From Bacteroidales bacterium (GTDB taxonomy: Bacteria > Bacteroidota > Bacteroidia > Bacteroidales > UBA932), in assembly GCA_017546125.1 (NCBI GenBank), contig JAFYXO010000022.1:1-64000 (forward strand): a stretch of 64,000 nt of DNA, given 5' to 3'. Under the pieces are notes generated by a model. It was not told where the DNA came from. It saw nothing but the letters and a program-made list of their open reading frames with translations, and ran no database searches. This document shows, one piece after another, positions 14,404 through 23,980 of the stretch. The position numbers were made by a program, and so were the translations under genes. Numbering within the stretch: the first letter of the stretch is position 1; each line of letters starts with the position of its first letter.

Positions 14404-15285
14404 TTATAGTTTGATAACAAACTCTTTATCTTTGGTAATTTGCTCCCTCAATTCATCCATTGAAGCAAATTTCCTTTCATCTCTGATTTTTGCCACAAAT
14501 TCTATGCTCATCTCCAAGCCATAGATGTCTTCATCAAAATTCAGAATATGTGTCTCTATTGTTCTGCTCTGATTCTCCCCCACTGTAGGTCTGTTTCCGA
14601 TATTGCATATACCCTTATAGTCCCTACCCAACACATGCACATCCACAAGATATACACCATTTGCCGGAACCAGCTTCAATGGCTCGTAAAGTTCCATATT
14701 GGCAGTAGGGAAACCAATGGTCCTCCCCAACTGCTTGCCTGAAACCACGACACCATGCAGAAGATATTTGTATCCCAGCAACTCCGATGCACCCTTTACA
14801 TCTCCATCAAGAAGTGCAGCCCTCACTTTAGTTGAGCTGACCATCTTCTCACCCAGATGGACCTCCTCCACACGAATGGTCTCTATTCCCAGTGAGGCAG
14901 CGATCTCGCGCATCTCCTCTTGAGTCTGTAGGGATGAGTTTCCCAATCGGTGGTCATATCCGATAACGAGAGTGGAGACATTGAATTTTTTTATCAGATA
15001 CTCCTCCATAAACTCTCTGGTCGAGAGTTTACTGAACTCTCTGGAGAAATTGACAACATGGAAGTTGTCAATCCCCAGTGAGAGTACCCTTTGTTTTTTC
15101 TCTTCAAGAGAGTTCAATAATCTTAATGTATGTGCATCTTGCTGCAGTACAGTTCTAGGATGAGGCCAGAAAGTGATTACAGCACTCTCCATCTGTTTCT
15201 CAGCAGCTATCTGAAGCAGACTGTTGAGAACAGCGCGGTGCCCACCATGCACCCCATCAAAGAAACCGGTAGCTGCTACAACCAT
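14404..15285 (-). CDS. ribF: Bifunctional riboflavin kinase / FAD synthetase
   Basis: 293 residues. The N-terminal FMN adenylyltransferase (nucleotidyltransferase fold) has the ATP site 'GFFDGVHGGHRAVL' (7-20) and 'STKVRAALLDGDV' (about 148-160). The C-terminal riboflavin kinase has 'GRTIGFPTANM' (about 185-195) and 'ICNIGNRPTVGE'. It makes FMN and FAD from riboflavin. The start overlaps the end of the synthase-phosphorylase gene by 10 bp, so the protein opens directly at the nucleotide-binding strand and lacks the 10-15 residue extension found in many homologues. Confidence 0.95.
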   Translation of the reverse strand: MVVAATGFFDGVHGGHRAVLNSLLQIAAEKQMESAVITFWPHPRTVLQQDAHTLRLLNSLEEKKQRVLSLGIDNFHVVNFSREFSKLSTREFMEEYLIKKFNVSTLVIGYDHRLGNSSLQTQEEMREIAASLGIETIRVEEVHLGEKMVSSTKVRAALLDGDVKGASELLGYKYLLHGVVVSGKQLGRTIGFPTANMELYEPLKLVPANGVYLVDVHVLGRDYKGICNIGNRPTVGENQSRTIETHILNFDEDIYGLEMSIEFVAKIRDERKFASMDELREQITKDKEFVIKL

Positions 15286-18200
15286 TTTACTAGTTCGAAA
15301 TCTTGACGGTGAGGAAGTTTGTCGCTCTTAGCGAAGATTCTACCAGCGATCTGGTATGCACCTGTAGTGTTAGGAACGATAGTTGATGAGTAAGTTGCCA
15401 CACCATTTTCGATCTTCTCTAATTCAAATGTGTAAACACCCTCTTTAACATATCTTCCTTTGGCATTCTGACGAGCATATACCAACTCAAATCCGATATC
15501 GTTAGGATCCATATCACCTACGAATACTGAGATATAAGATCTGAACTCTTTACCTAGTAGCAATTGGCCTTGGGCATCGTTCATGAAGTTAGCTTCACGG
15601 ATCTCAAGTTGCTCCCAACCTTTACGCATTTTTCTCTTCCAAAGTGCGATCTCTCTTGCTTCAGCATAGTCAGATGCGATAAGTTTGCCAGCTCTTGCTG
15701 CAAGTGGATTATAGTATTTGTTGATATAATCGTTGAACATTCTGTTGGTAGTGAACTCGCAAGCTACCTGAGCGATACAGTTCTTGATGATCTTGATCCA
15801 CTCTACAGGGATACCTGTAACAGGGTTCACATCATAGTAAGTAGGTGCGATTTCGCTCTCGATGATATTGTAGATGGTTGCTGCATCCAATTCATCCTGG
15901 AAGTTCTGGTCATCGTATGTTCTCTCTTGTGGAAGAGCCCAACCAGCACCCTCTTTGTAACCTTCTACCCACCATCCGTCAAGTACAGAGAAGTGCATTA
16001 CACCGTTCATAGCAGCTTTCTCTCCTGATGTACCAGAAGCTTCAAGTGGTCTTGTAGGGTTGTTCATCCATACGTCAACACCTTGAACAAGATATTTTGC
16101 GATGTTGATATCGTAGTTAGGGACGAATACGATCTTACCGATAAACTGAGGCATCTTGGAGATATCTACAATCTTCTTGATCAAATCGCTGCCGGCCTTG
16201 TCTGCAGGGTGAGCTTTACCTGCGAATAGGAATTGAACAGGTCTCTTAGGATTGTTTACAATAGCAGAAAGTCTGTCCAAGTCTCTGAATAGAAGGTGTG
16301 CTCTCTTATATGTAGCAAAACGTCTTGCAAAACCGATGGTCAAAACGTCGTCTCTAAGTGTTCTCTTGATCTCTACGATATGTTGTGGAGAGTAGTGGCT
16401 TGAAACTGTAGGATCAGAAAGTTGTTTCTTGACAGCCTTGATAAGTCTCTGACGAAGTTCCTGACGAACGCTCATAATTTCAGCATCCTTCACCTCATAG
16501 ATACCGCTGAAGCACTCTTTGTCGTATTTGTGTGTTTTGAATTCGTCACCGAAAACTCTGGCGTGGATCTCTTTCCATTGTGGAGCAGTCCATGTAGGAT
16601 AGTGAACACCATTGGTTACATAACCTACGTGGTTCTCTTCAGGAAGGTAACCTGGCCACATGCTAGCCAAGATATCCTGACTCACTTTACCGTGTAGCCA
16701 GCTCACACCGTTAACCTCTTGAGAGATGTTGCAAGCAAGATTACTCATAGAGAATTTCTCATTCTGATCGTATGGGTTATTCTTACCTAGGGACATAAGT
16801 GTATCCCAACCAATTTTCAATCTCTCTGGATAGTGTGAGATATATTTTCTCAACAGATCCTCATGGAATGCATCGTGACCTGCAGGTACAGGGGTATGTG
16901 TAGTGAATAGAGATGAAGCTCTAACTACCTCCAATGCTTCGTCATAAGATAGGTTATCATTGTTGATATACTCTCTTAGTCTCTCAAGACCGGTAAATGC
17001 AGCGTGACCTTCGTTGCAGTGATATACATCTGCATCAAGGCCCAAAGCACGCATTGCTCTGATACCACCGACACCTAGAAGAAGCTCCTGTTTCAAACGG
17101 TTCTCCCAGTCGCCACCATATAGATGGTAGGTAACCTGACGATCCTCTGGAAGGTTTGCATCGTAATCAGTATCCAACAAGTAAAGCTCAGTTCTACCTA
17201 CATCCACTCTCCAAAGTCTTGCGTAGATATTTCTGCCAGGGAATGCTACAGAGATGGTAACCCATTTGTCCTCTGCGTCTCTCACTGGAACTGCAGGTAT
17301 TTTCATGAAGTCCTGAGGTTCGTAGTCAGCGATCTGATCACCGTAACCTGAAAGTTTCTGATTGAAGTAACCATATCTGTAAAGGAGACCGATACCGATC
17401 ATGTTAACATTAAGGTCACTTGACTCTTTCAAATAGTCACCAGCCAAGATACCAAGACCACCAGAATAGATCTTGAGTGATGCGTCAAGACCATACTCCA
17501 TACAGAAGTATGCAATCGATGCACCCTCACGGTGATTCTTAGCCTCCATATACTCATTGAACAAAGCTGCCACTTTATCCAATTGGCGTACGAATTTCTC
17601 GTTTTTCTCCAATTGTTGGTATTGTTCATATGATAGATGGTCTAGAAGTGCTATAGGATTACGTCCCAATGCTACCCACAACTCTTTGTCAATGCTCTTA
17701 AACAAATCCATCGCTTCCTGGTTCCAGCACCACCATAGATTCTTAGAGATTATATCAAGATATTTCAATCTCTCTGGTATGTTCCTTGTCACCAAAACTC
17801 TGTTCCAGGAAGGTGTTCCTACGTCAATTTTCTTGTATGTCATATTTTTTATATTGTTTTTTTCAGGGAATTTCCCTTTTCTTTCTATTACTCTTTCTAT
17901 TGCCAAAGAGTATGCCTCTTTGTAAAATTTCAAATGGTTTTTCCACAATGCTATCTCCGATACAGATTTGGCATTGTCTCTATATTTTTTCTGCTCTTTT
18001 TCGCTTAGAGAAGATATCTCCACGATCTTTTCACAGACACCATCCACCACCTCCGAGTAGTTGGACTCACCCCTTTCAAGGACAGAGATTCCCGGATGGT
18101 CTTTGGTGTAGTACTCATTTACCCATAGACCAAAACCGGCAAGTGTCGTAGTGACTGTTGGTACCTTGAATGCCAATGACTCAAGAGGTGTATAACCCCA

Positions 18201-19511
18201 TGGTTCATAGTAAGAAGGGAATACCGACAGGTCTAGACCGGACAGAAGCTGGTAATATGGGAGGTTGAACACACCATCATTTCCATTCAGATAGGATGGA
18301 ATGAAGAGCAGTCTCACTTTCTTATTGGACTTGTTGTTCAAACCCAACGCACCCATTCTGCAAAGCACAGGATCGTTTTCAGGATACTGCAAATTGTGTG
18401 AAGTATGGGTGGTGTAGTCACTCTCTTTTCCGTTCAGTTTGGCTACAAGCTCCTTGTCATATCCATTGATGCCTGCAGGTACCAAAATGAAGCCCAAAAC
18501 AGTTCTCCCTTCGTAAGAAGAGTTCTCCAATTGGGCAAGAGACTCCACAAATATGTCTATACCTTTATTCTTATATTCGTATCTTCCTCCGATTCCGACC
18601 AGTACAGGATTCTCAAATTTCTCCCCTGTCATAGCCTGAGCCACCTCGATAAGTTTTGCTCTACCCTCTTTCTGGTATTTGACGAACTCTTTTGACTCAG
18701 GGACAATAGTGTCTTCAAAACCGTTAGGGGTCACAAGATCCACATCTTTGCTAAGGAATCGCGAACACTCCTTGGCGGTAAGGTCGCTTACGGTGGTAAA
18801 TACATCCGCATTGTGCGCAGCACACTTCTCCAGTGAGTGTTTGGCTGCCACATTCAACTCTTTCGCCTTCTGATCTCCGTCTACAATATCAATCACATCA
18901 TAAAGTTTGATATTGTTATAAGCAAGGCTACGCCCCAATGTGGTGGCGTGTGTGGTAAAAGCTGTCGCAACAGGGAGTGGGCACTGCTTCAAATACAATA
19001 CGCCGGCACCTGTCATCCATTCGTGGAATTGCGCTACCACCTTCTGGCTTGGAAGGAGATTGAAGTTTATAAAACTCTCGATAACCCTACCTGCTGCATA
19101 TCCAAATAGGGCCGATTCGACATAATCCCAGCCACCACTCAAAGAGTCAAGATGATACTTCTCCCAGAACTCTGAGAGAATCTCGTTTTTCCTGGTGATG
19201 TACTGCGAAAAGTCTACTAAAAATGCTATTGGTTTCCCCTGTACATTCCATCTACCTACCCTCACTCTGATACCCTCCTGGGCAGCAGAGACCCTCCATG
19301 TTCTATATAGGAGCGGATCCTCAGTGAATTCGGGGTTCTGGGTGGTGTCCATCCAGACATCGGGACCAATGAAGATTTGCTCCTCATTGATCCCATCTGC
19401 CATACCGATGGATTTGGTAGCAATTACGGTGTGGATACCCCCCACTTTATTGCATACCTCCCAACTAACCTCGAACAAGTAGTCGGGGCTAATCAACTTT
19501 TTCTGCTTCAT
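15276..19511 (-). CDS. Glycogen synthase - alpha-glucan phosphorylase fusion
   Basis: 1411 residues in one uninterrupted frame. Residues 1 to about 550 are a GT3/GT5-like glycogen synthase ('SWEVCNKVGGIHTVI' at the N-terminus, 'PSYYEPWGYTPLESLAF' with the E-x7-E pair near 432-446). A second module begins around Met557 and is a GT35 glucan phosphorylase ('ISKNLWWCWNQEA', 'AYFCMEYGLD', 'SGGLGILAGD', 'TNGVHYPTW'), with the PLP-binding lysine at about 1165 in 'GTSGEKAAMNG'. The protein thus joins polymer-building and polymer-degrading activities on glycogen. It is the last of five adjacent glycogen genes. Bacteroidetes are known to carry such fusions; which activity dominates cannot be read from sequence. 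Confidence 0.92.
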   Translation of the reverse strand: MKQKKLISPDYLFEVSWEVCNKVGGIHTVIATKSIGMADGINEEQIFIGPDVWMDTTQNPEFTEDPLLYRTWRVSAAQEGIRVRVGRWNVQGKPIAFLVDFSQYITRKNEILSEFWEKYHLDSLSGGWDYVESALFGYAAGRVIESFINFNLLPSQKVVAQFHEWMTGAGVLYLKQCPLPVATAFTTHATTLGRSLAYNNIKLYDVIDIVDGDQKAKELNVAAKHSLEKCAAHNADVFTTVSDLTAKECSRFLSKDVDLVTPNGFEDTIVPESKEFVKYQKEGRAKLIEVAQAMTGEKFENPVLVGIGGRYEYKNKGIDIFVESLAQLENSSYEGRTVLGFILVPAGINGYDKELVAKLNGKESDYTTHTSHNLQYPENDPVLCRMGALGLNNKSNKKVRLLFIPSYLNGNDGVFNLPYYQLLSGLDLSVFPSYYEPWGYTPLESLAFKVPTVTTTLAGFGLWVNEYYTKDHPGISVLERGESNYSEVVDGVCEKIVEISSLSEKEQKKYRDNAKSVSEIALWKNHLKFYKEAYSLAIERVIERKGKFPEKNNIKNMTYKKIDVGTPSWNRVLVTRNIPERLKYLDIISKNLWWCWNQEAMDLFKSIDKELWVALGRNPIALLDHLSYEQYQQLEKNEKFVRQLDKVAALFNEYMEAKNHREGASIAYFCMEYGLDASLKIYSGGLGILAGDYLKESSDLNVNMIGIGLLYRYGYFNQKLSGYGDQIADYEPQDFMKIPAVPVRDAEDKWVTISVAFPGRNIYARLWRVDVGRTELYLLDTDYDANLPEDRQVTYHLYGGDWENRLKQELLLGVGGIRAMRALGLDADVYHCNEGHAAFTGLERLREYINNDNLSYDEALEVVRASSLFTTHTPVPAGHDAFHEDLLRKYISHYPERLKIGWDTLMSLGKNNPYDQNEKFSMSNLACNISQEVNGVSWLHGKVSQDILASMWPGYLPEENHVGYVTNGVHYPTWTAPQWKEIHARVFGDEFKTHKYDKECFSGIYEVKDAEIMSVRQELRQRLIKAVKKQLSDPTVSSHYSPQHIVEIKRTLRDDVLTIGFARRFATYKRAHLLFRDLDRLSAIVNNPKRPVQFLFAGKAHPADKAGSDLIKKIVDISKMPQFIGKIVFVPNYDINIAKYLVQGVDVWMNNPTRPLEASGTSGEKAAMNGVMHFSVLDGWWVEGYKEGAGWALPQERTYDDQNFQDELDAATIYNIIESEIAPTYYDVNPVTGIPVEWIKIIKNCIAQVACEFTTNRMFNDYINKYYNPLAARAGKLIASDYAEAREIALWKRKMRKGWEQLEIREANFMNDAQGQLLLGKEFRSYISVFVGDMDPNDIGFELVYARQNAKGRYVKEGVYTFELEKIENGVATYSSTIVPNTTGAYQIAGRIFAKSDKLPHRQDFELVKWL

Positions 19512-19529
19512 AAAAAGGTTTAAATCCGT

Positions 19530-20729
19530 TTATCCCAATCTTAGCTTTCTCTCAATACGGATTATCAAGTCACTTAGAACATTCATATAGTTGATGAATG
19601 CCTCATATGGTGTATCGTAAGGATTGAAGTATGTATGAACAGCTCCATCAGAGAAGAACTTGGTACACATATAGTAGAAGTGGTCACTCTCCTGAAGTTT
19701 CATATAATCCTTGGTGATCTTGTCGTCTTGAAGAGCCAATACTCTATCGCTCAGGTCATACAACTTGCTGAATGCTTCGTTTTGAAGTTCATTACCAAGC
19801 CAAGCAGATGTGTCTCTCTCCTCATCTGCCCAAGAGATTGAGAATGGTACATTAATAGGTGATACTGCATCGTGTTTCTTGATAGCCTCTGAAGGGGTTA
19901 CAAACTCAACATTTGCATTGTTGAGAAGGGCTTCAGGAAGTGCTCTCATGAAATCGAAGATACCGCTTGCTGCACTTTGGTGCTCACCAAATGTCTCATA
20001 GTCCATAAATAGGTTGATGATCTCATCTTTAGATGCCTGGTCAGCTACCCAAGAGGTGAACTTGTTGGTATCCAAAGGCCACTCATTCCAACCTTTGTCT
20101 GAGAATCTGAATGCGATATCATCACTCAAAGTGAAGTTTCTTAGAAGAACTTTCAACTTTGGATTGTTTGCATTTGAATATACATAGTTAGGTGATTTCC
20201 AACCAAGGATGTGTTTTGCACCCTCAGTCAACATACCTTTGAATCCAAGTTTATAAACCATCTCACCGATCTCGTCAGAGTAGATAAGCTCAGTGTTTCT
20301 GAAGCATTTTGGTTTCTTGCCGAAATGTTTCTCGATAGCCTTGCTGTGAAGCTCCACTTGTTTTTTGAACTCATCTTTAGATACCAAAGATGCAAGTGAG
20401 TGGGTATAGGTCTCAGCCAAGAACTCCACACAACCTGTAGCTGCAAGAGCTTTGAAGCTGTCCAATACCTCTGGAGCATATTGCTCGAACTGCTCGATAG
20501 CAGAACCTGAGATAGAGTAGGCAATCTTGAATGATTTGCCAAGTTTGTTGATGTTCTCAAGCATGATGGCATTCATAGGAAGGTAGCATTTCTCTGCCAC
20601 TCTTCTTACGATGGTTCTGTTTGAGAAATCGTCGAAATAGTGAGAATCTTTTCCGATGTCGAAGAATCTGTATTGTCTTAGACGATCAGGTTGGTGTACC
20701 TGGAAGTACAAACAAATTGAAGGTTTCAT
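19530..20729 (-). CDS. Glycoside hydrolase family 57 (alpha-amylase/glucanotransferase-like)
   Basis: 399 residues with the GH57 conserved regions: 'YFQVHQPDR' (His12), the nucleophile block 'RNTELIYSDE' (Glu147) and the acid block 'FMDYETFGEH' (Asp243). No signal peptide, so it acts on cytoplasmic glycogen or maltodextrin. GH57 covers amylases, 4-alpha-glucanotransferases and branching enzymes. The length and context favour an alpha-glucan hydrolase or transferase, but the precise specificity is not decided by these motifs. 12 bp after the GT4 gene and 18 bp before the fusion gene. Confidence 0.9.
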   Translation of the reverse strand: MKPSICLYFQVHQPDRLRQYRFFDIGKDSHYFDDFSNRTIVRRVAEKCYLPMNAIMLENINKLGKSFKIAYSISGSAIEQFEQYAPEVLDSFKALAATGCVEFLAETYTHSLASLVSKDEFKKQVELHSKAIEKHFGKKPKCFRNTELIYSDEIGEMVYKLGFKGMLTEGAKHILGWKSPNYVYSNANNPKLKVLLRNFTLSDDIAFRFSDKGWNEWPLDTNKFTSWVADQASKDEIINLFMDYETFGEHQSAASGIFDFMRALPEALLNNANVEFVTPSEAIKKHDAVSPINVPFSISWADEERDTSAWLGNELQNEAFSKLYDLSDRVLALQDDKITKDYMKLQESDHFYYMCTKFFSDGAVHTYFNPYDTPYEAFINYMNVLSDLIIRIERKLRLG

Positions 20730-20741
20730 ATGTAGTAATTT

Positions 20742-22028
20742 TTATTTCAATGCTAATTCATAAATATGTTTCATCTTAGCTGCAGCGTGATCCCATTTAA
20801 GGGCATTCACCTCATCATAACCCTTATCAGCAGCCATTTGTGCAAGGGCAGGATATTGTAGCAGACCATACATAGCATCTGCCAGTGCGTCTACATCCCA
20901 GAAGTCCACCTTGATAGAGTATTTCAATACCTCGGCAACACCCGACTGTTTTGAAATGATGGTTGGTACACCTGTGATCATAGCCTCAAGAGGTGAGATA
21001 CCGAATGGCTCAGATACAGAAGGCATCACATATACATCTGAGTATGCGAACATCTTCTGAACATCTGCCCCTCTAAGGAATCCTGTAAAGTGGAATTTGT
21101 CAGAGATACCCAACTTGGCCACCTGTCTGATACTACGGTTAAGAAGGTCACCGCTACCCGCCATTACGAAACGGACATTAGAACATCTTTTCAAAACCTT
21201 ATTGGCAGCCTCGATGAAGTATTCAGGGCCTTTCTGGAATGTGATACGACCCAAGAAGGTTACCACTTTCTCATCTACGCTCCTCTCTACCAACATCTGT
21301 TTTCTGTCGGCAAAGTCCACTGCATTGTGTACAGTAAACACTTTGTCAGGATTGATACCATATTTATTGATTACGATATTACGGGTAAGGTTACTTACTG
21401 TAATAACTTTGTCAGCCTCCCTCATACCCATTTGCTCGATAGCAAAAACCTGGGTATTCACATTCTCACCTGTTCTGTCGAACTCGGTAGCGTGAACGTG
21501 AATTACAAGAGGTTTGCCTGAGATTCTCTTGGCAGCTATACCGGCCATATATGTAAGCCAGTCATGTGCGTGAATAACATCGAACTCATCTTTATGTTGA
21601 GCTGCTATCTCACCACCCACCATGGCATATCTTGATATCTCCTCCATCAAGTTTGTGCCATACTTGCCTGAGAATTTATATTTCTGTTTGAAATTTACTT
21701 TGAAATCTTCGATTTGGGATTTCTGGTCCTTAGATGACATCTCTGTGAATTTTACAGGATCCATATAAGGTACCATGTTGGTCCCTACGCGAAGGAATTG
21801 AACCCTCTCAAGAAACTCTTTTGGGTTCCTTACCACATCACTTACTTCGACATCACTCGCATTAAGAATTCTGGTATAGGTCTGATCTTCATCTCCGGAT
21901 GCCGAAGGCATTACAAACAGTGTATCCACACCGTTGTTTGCCAAACCTTTAACTATACCGTAGCAAGCGGTTCCGAGACCACCTGCAATATGGGGAGGAA
22001 ACTCCCAACCAAACATAAGTACTCTCAT
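20742..22028 (-). CDS. GT4/GT5-type glycosyltransferase (glycogen synthase-like)
   Basis: 428 residues with the GT-B fold. The N-terminal 'MFGWEFPPHIAGGLGTACYG' has the Gly-Gly-Leu of glycogen synthases and GT4 enzymes. 'VIHAHDWLTYMAGIAAKR', a hinge and the C-terminal donor site 'SEPFGISPLEAMITGVPTI' (E-x7-E) follow. It sits inside the glycogen gene set (3 bp after the debranching enzyme gene), so a role in alpha-glucan synthesis is likely. Whether the donor is ADP- or UDP-glucose is not visible. The window contains no glgC. Confidence 0.88.
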   Translation of the reverse strand: MRVLMFGWEFPPHIAGGLGTACYGIVKGLANNGVDTLFVMPSASGDEDQTYTRILNASDVEVSDVVRNPKEFLERVQFLRVGTNMVPYMDPVKFTEMSSKDQKSQIEDFKVNFKQKYKFSGKYGTNLMEEISRYAMVGGEIAAQHKDEFDVIHAHDWLTYMAGIAAKRISGKPLVIHVHATEFDRTGENVNTQVFAIEQMGMREADKVITVSNLTRNIVINKYGINPDKVFTVHNAVDFADRKQMLVERSVDEKVVTFLGRITFQKGPEYFIEAANKVLKRCSNVRFVMAGSGDLLNRSIRQVAKLGISDKFHFTGFLRGADVQKMFAYSDVYVMPSVSEPFGISPLEAMITGVPTIISKQSGVAEVLKYSIKVDFWDVDALADAMYGLLQYPALAQMAADKGYDEVNALKWDHAAAKMKHIYELALK

Positions 22029-22031
22029 AAC

Positions 22032-23966
22032 CTAGTCGTTTTTAAATTTAGCAATAATATGTTTAGCTCTCAAGATCTCTGAGATGGCACCTGTGTGGCA
22101 AATTGCTCCGTGAGGTACATACTCAGGGTCACCATTGTAAAGCTCTGAGATAGAACCGATACCGTGAATATTCATATCAGCCTCATATGCATTTACAAGT
22201 TCTTCAGCTTGAGAGATGAATGCTCCACCGAAAAGTTTTAGTGAAGATTCGATATAGAAGCAGATCATCCATGGACGGGTACATCCCTGGTGATGTGCAT
22301 GGTCTCTCTGGTTCTGGTTACCCTCATATACACCTTTATATAATGGGTTCTTAGGTGACAGGGTTCTGAGACCTCTTGAGGTAAGAAGCTCACGATTGAT
22401 GCTTCTCAAAACATTTGCTTTTACCTCTTCTGATACAGGTGAGTACTCAAGGGCACAAGCAAACACCTGGTTTGGTCTTGTGAACTTGTTCTGACCCTGC
22501 TCGTCAACATAGTCAGCAAGATGAGCTCTCTCCTCTACCCAGAACATATTGTAGTAGTTTTTCTCGATTTTCTCTTTTACATCCATCCAAGCATATACGG
22601 TCTTTCCACCTTTACCATACTTGGTCTCATTTTCGATAAGGTAGCAAAGGGCATTGTACCAAAGTGCGTTGGTCTCTACCTGATAACCACCTCTCTCTGC
22701 GATAGGACGGCTGTCGCTACCATAAGCATTCATCCAGCTTAGTGCCACTCCGTTCATCTTGGTCCAAAGCATGCCGTTATCTTTATTAAGGTGAACACCC
22801 ATTCTGCCACCCTCGATAAAGCTGTCGGCAACCTTCTTAAGAACGGTTTTGAATTTGTCCCAAGCACCTTGAGCATCACCAGTGAATGCTGCATATTGTT
22901 GTGCTACCCAGAACATCCAAAGTGCAGCCTCTGCCTGACGTGAGCCATTGTAAAGCTGATTTTGGTAAATCTTGATGGTAGTTTTAAGAATCTTGTCAAA
23001 TGTAGCTACATCTCCATCTGCAAATAGTGTCAGACCAGGTAGTGAGATAAGGGTCTCTCTAAGACCTTTGCTCTCCCAAGAATAACCTGAAAGGATCTCT
23101 GTACCTTTAGGGGTCTTAACGATGAAATCTTTGGCAGCGATCTTCAAGCAAGCATCATAATCAGATCTGCTTGGAGCATTCTTCACTTCCTTGTCGTACA
23201 ATTTCTTAAGACCTTTTGTAGATACTTCTGATGTAGATACTGAAAGGATTATTGATTCACCCGCTGCGATAGGCATCTCGAATACACCTGGAACGAAAAG
23301 ATCCTCCTTGTATTCAAAACCACGTCTCTGCTCATCGCTGTACACTACATCTTTGTACCAGTCAGGATTGTGAAGATAATCACTGTCCTTGCTCAATTGG
23401 AGGTGAAGTGTAGGGAAACCTTCATACATCTTGTAGCTTGCGCCATTGTCTACAATGCCGTAGTTGGTTGATGCCTGAGGGTTTTGTTGGGTTAGTGTAT
23501 GAACCTCTCTGAACGCCATGAATGGTTTAAGACGGAGAGAAGTTTGTGAATGGGCCTGAACCAATGTGTATTTGATAAGCAGCTGCTCTTTTCCTTTGAC
23601 GAAAATCATAGATTTTCTGAAGATCATGCCGCCTACCCTATACTCTATAGTACATTCCTTGTCGAATTGGAAGTCAACGATGTATTTATGACCTCTTGGC
23701 TCATAAATCTTACCGTAGCTTCTGATTCCAAGGTTAAACTCTTTTTCATGTTGAATAAGGGTCTCGTCAACTGATGAAAGAAGAATGTGGTTTACTCCAC
23801 CGAACTCTTCGATGGGCATTACAAACAATCCATGGTACTTTCTAGTATTACAACCGACGATAGTGGTATTGCAATAACCACCGGTTCCGTTGGCTAGAAC
23901 TACCTCTTTAGGTAACGAGTACTCAAGATTAACTAGTTCCTCTTGATTAAATTTTAAATAAGACAT
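22032..23966 (-). CDS. Glycogen debranching enzyme (amylo-alpha-1,6-glucosidase)
   Basis: 644 residues. An N-terminal domain of the bacterial/archaeal GDE type ('ANGTGGYCNTTIVGCNTRKYHGLFV', about 25-50) is followed by the C-terminal (alpha/alpha)6 barrel of amylo-1,6-glucosidase ('YQVETNALWYNALCYL' and 'DHAHHQGCTRPWMICFYIESSLKLFG'-type blocks). It removes the alpha-1,6 branch stubs of glycogen; cytoplasmic. Second of five glycogen genes, 14 bp after glgB. Confidence 0.93.
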   Translation of the reverse strand: MSYLKFNQEELVNLEYSLPKEVVLANGTGGYCNTTIVGCNTRKYHGLFVMPIEEFGGVNHILLSSVDETLIQHEKEFNLGIRSYGKIYEPRGHKYIVDFQFDKECTIEYRVGGMIFRKSMIFVKGKEQLLIKYTLVQAHSQTSLRLKPFMAFREVHTLTQQNPQASTNYGIVDNGASYKMYEGFPTLHLQLSKDSDYLHNPDWYKDVVYSDEQRRGFEYKEDLFVPGVFEMPIAAGESIILSVSTSEVSTKGLKKLYDKEVKNAPSRSDYDACLKIAAKDFIVKTPKGTEILSGYSWESKGLRETLISLPGLTLFADGDVATFDKILKTTIKIYQNQLYNGSRQAEAALWMFWVAQQYAAFTGDAQGAWDKFKTVLKKVADSFIEGGRMGVHLNKDNGMLWTKMNGVALSWMNAYGSDSRPIAERGGYQVETNALWYNALCYLIENETKYGKGGKTVYAWMDVKEKIEKNYYNMFWVEERAHLADYVDEQGQNKFTRPNQVFACALEYSPVSEEVKANVLRSINRELLTSRGLRTLSPKNPLYKGVYEGNQNQRDHAHHQGCTRPWMICFYIESSLKLFGGAFISQAEELVNAYEADMNIHGIGSISELYNGDPEYVPHGAICHTGAISEILRAKHIIAKFKND

Positions 23967-23980
23967 TTGATATATCGATA

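Noticed and set aside
17786-18151. 121-codon plus-strand frame inside the synthase-phosphorylase gene
   Set aside because: Antisense shadow near the module junction; the fusion frame is uninterrupted and both modules are recognisable.
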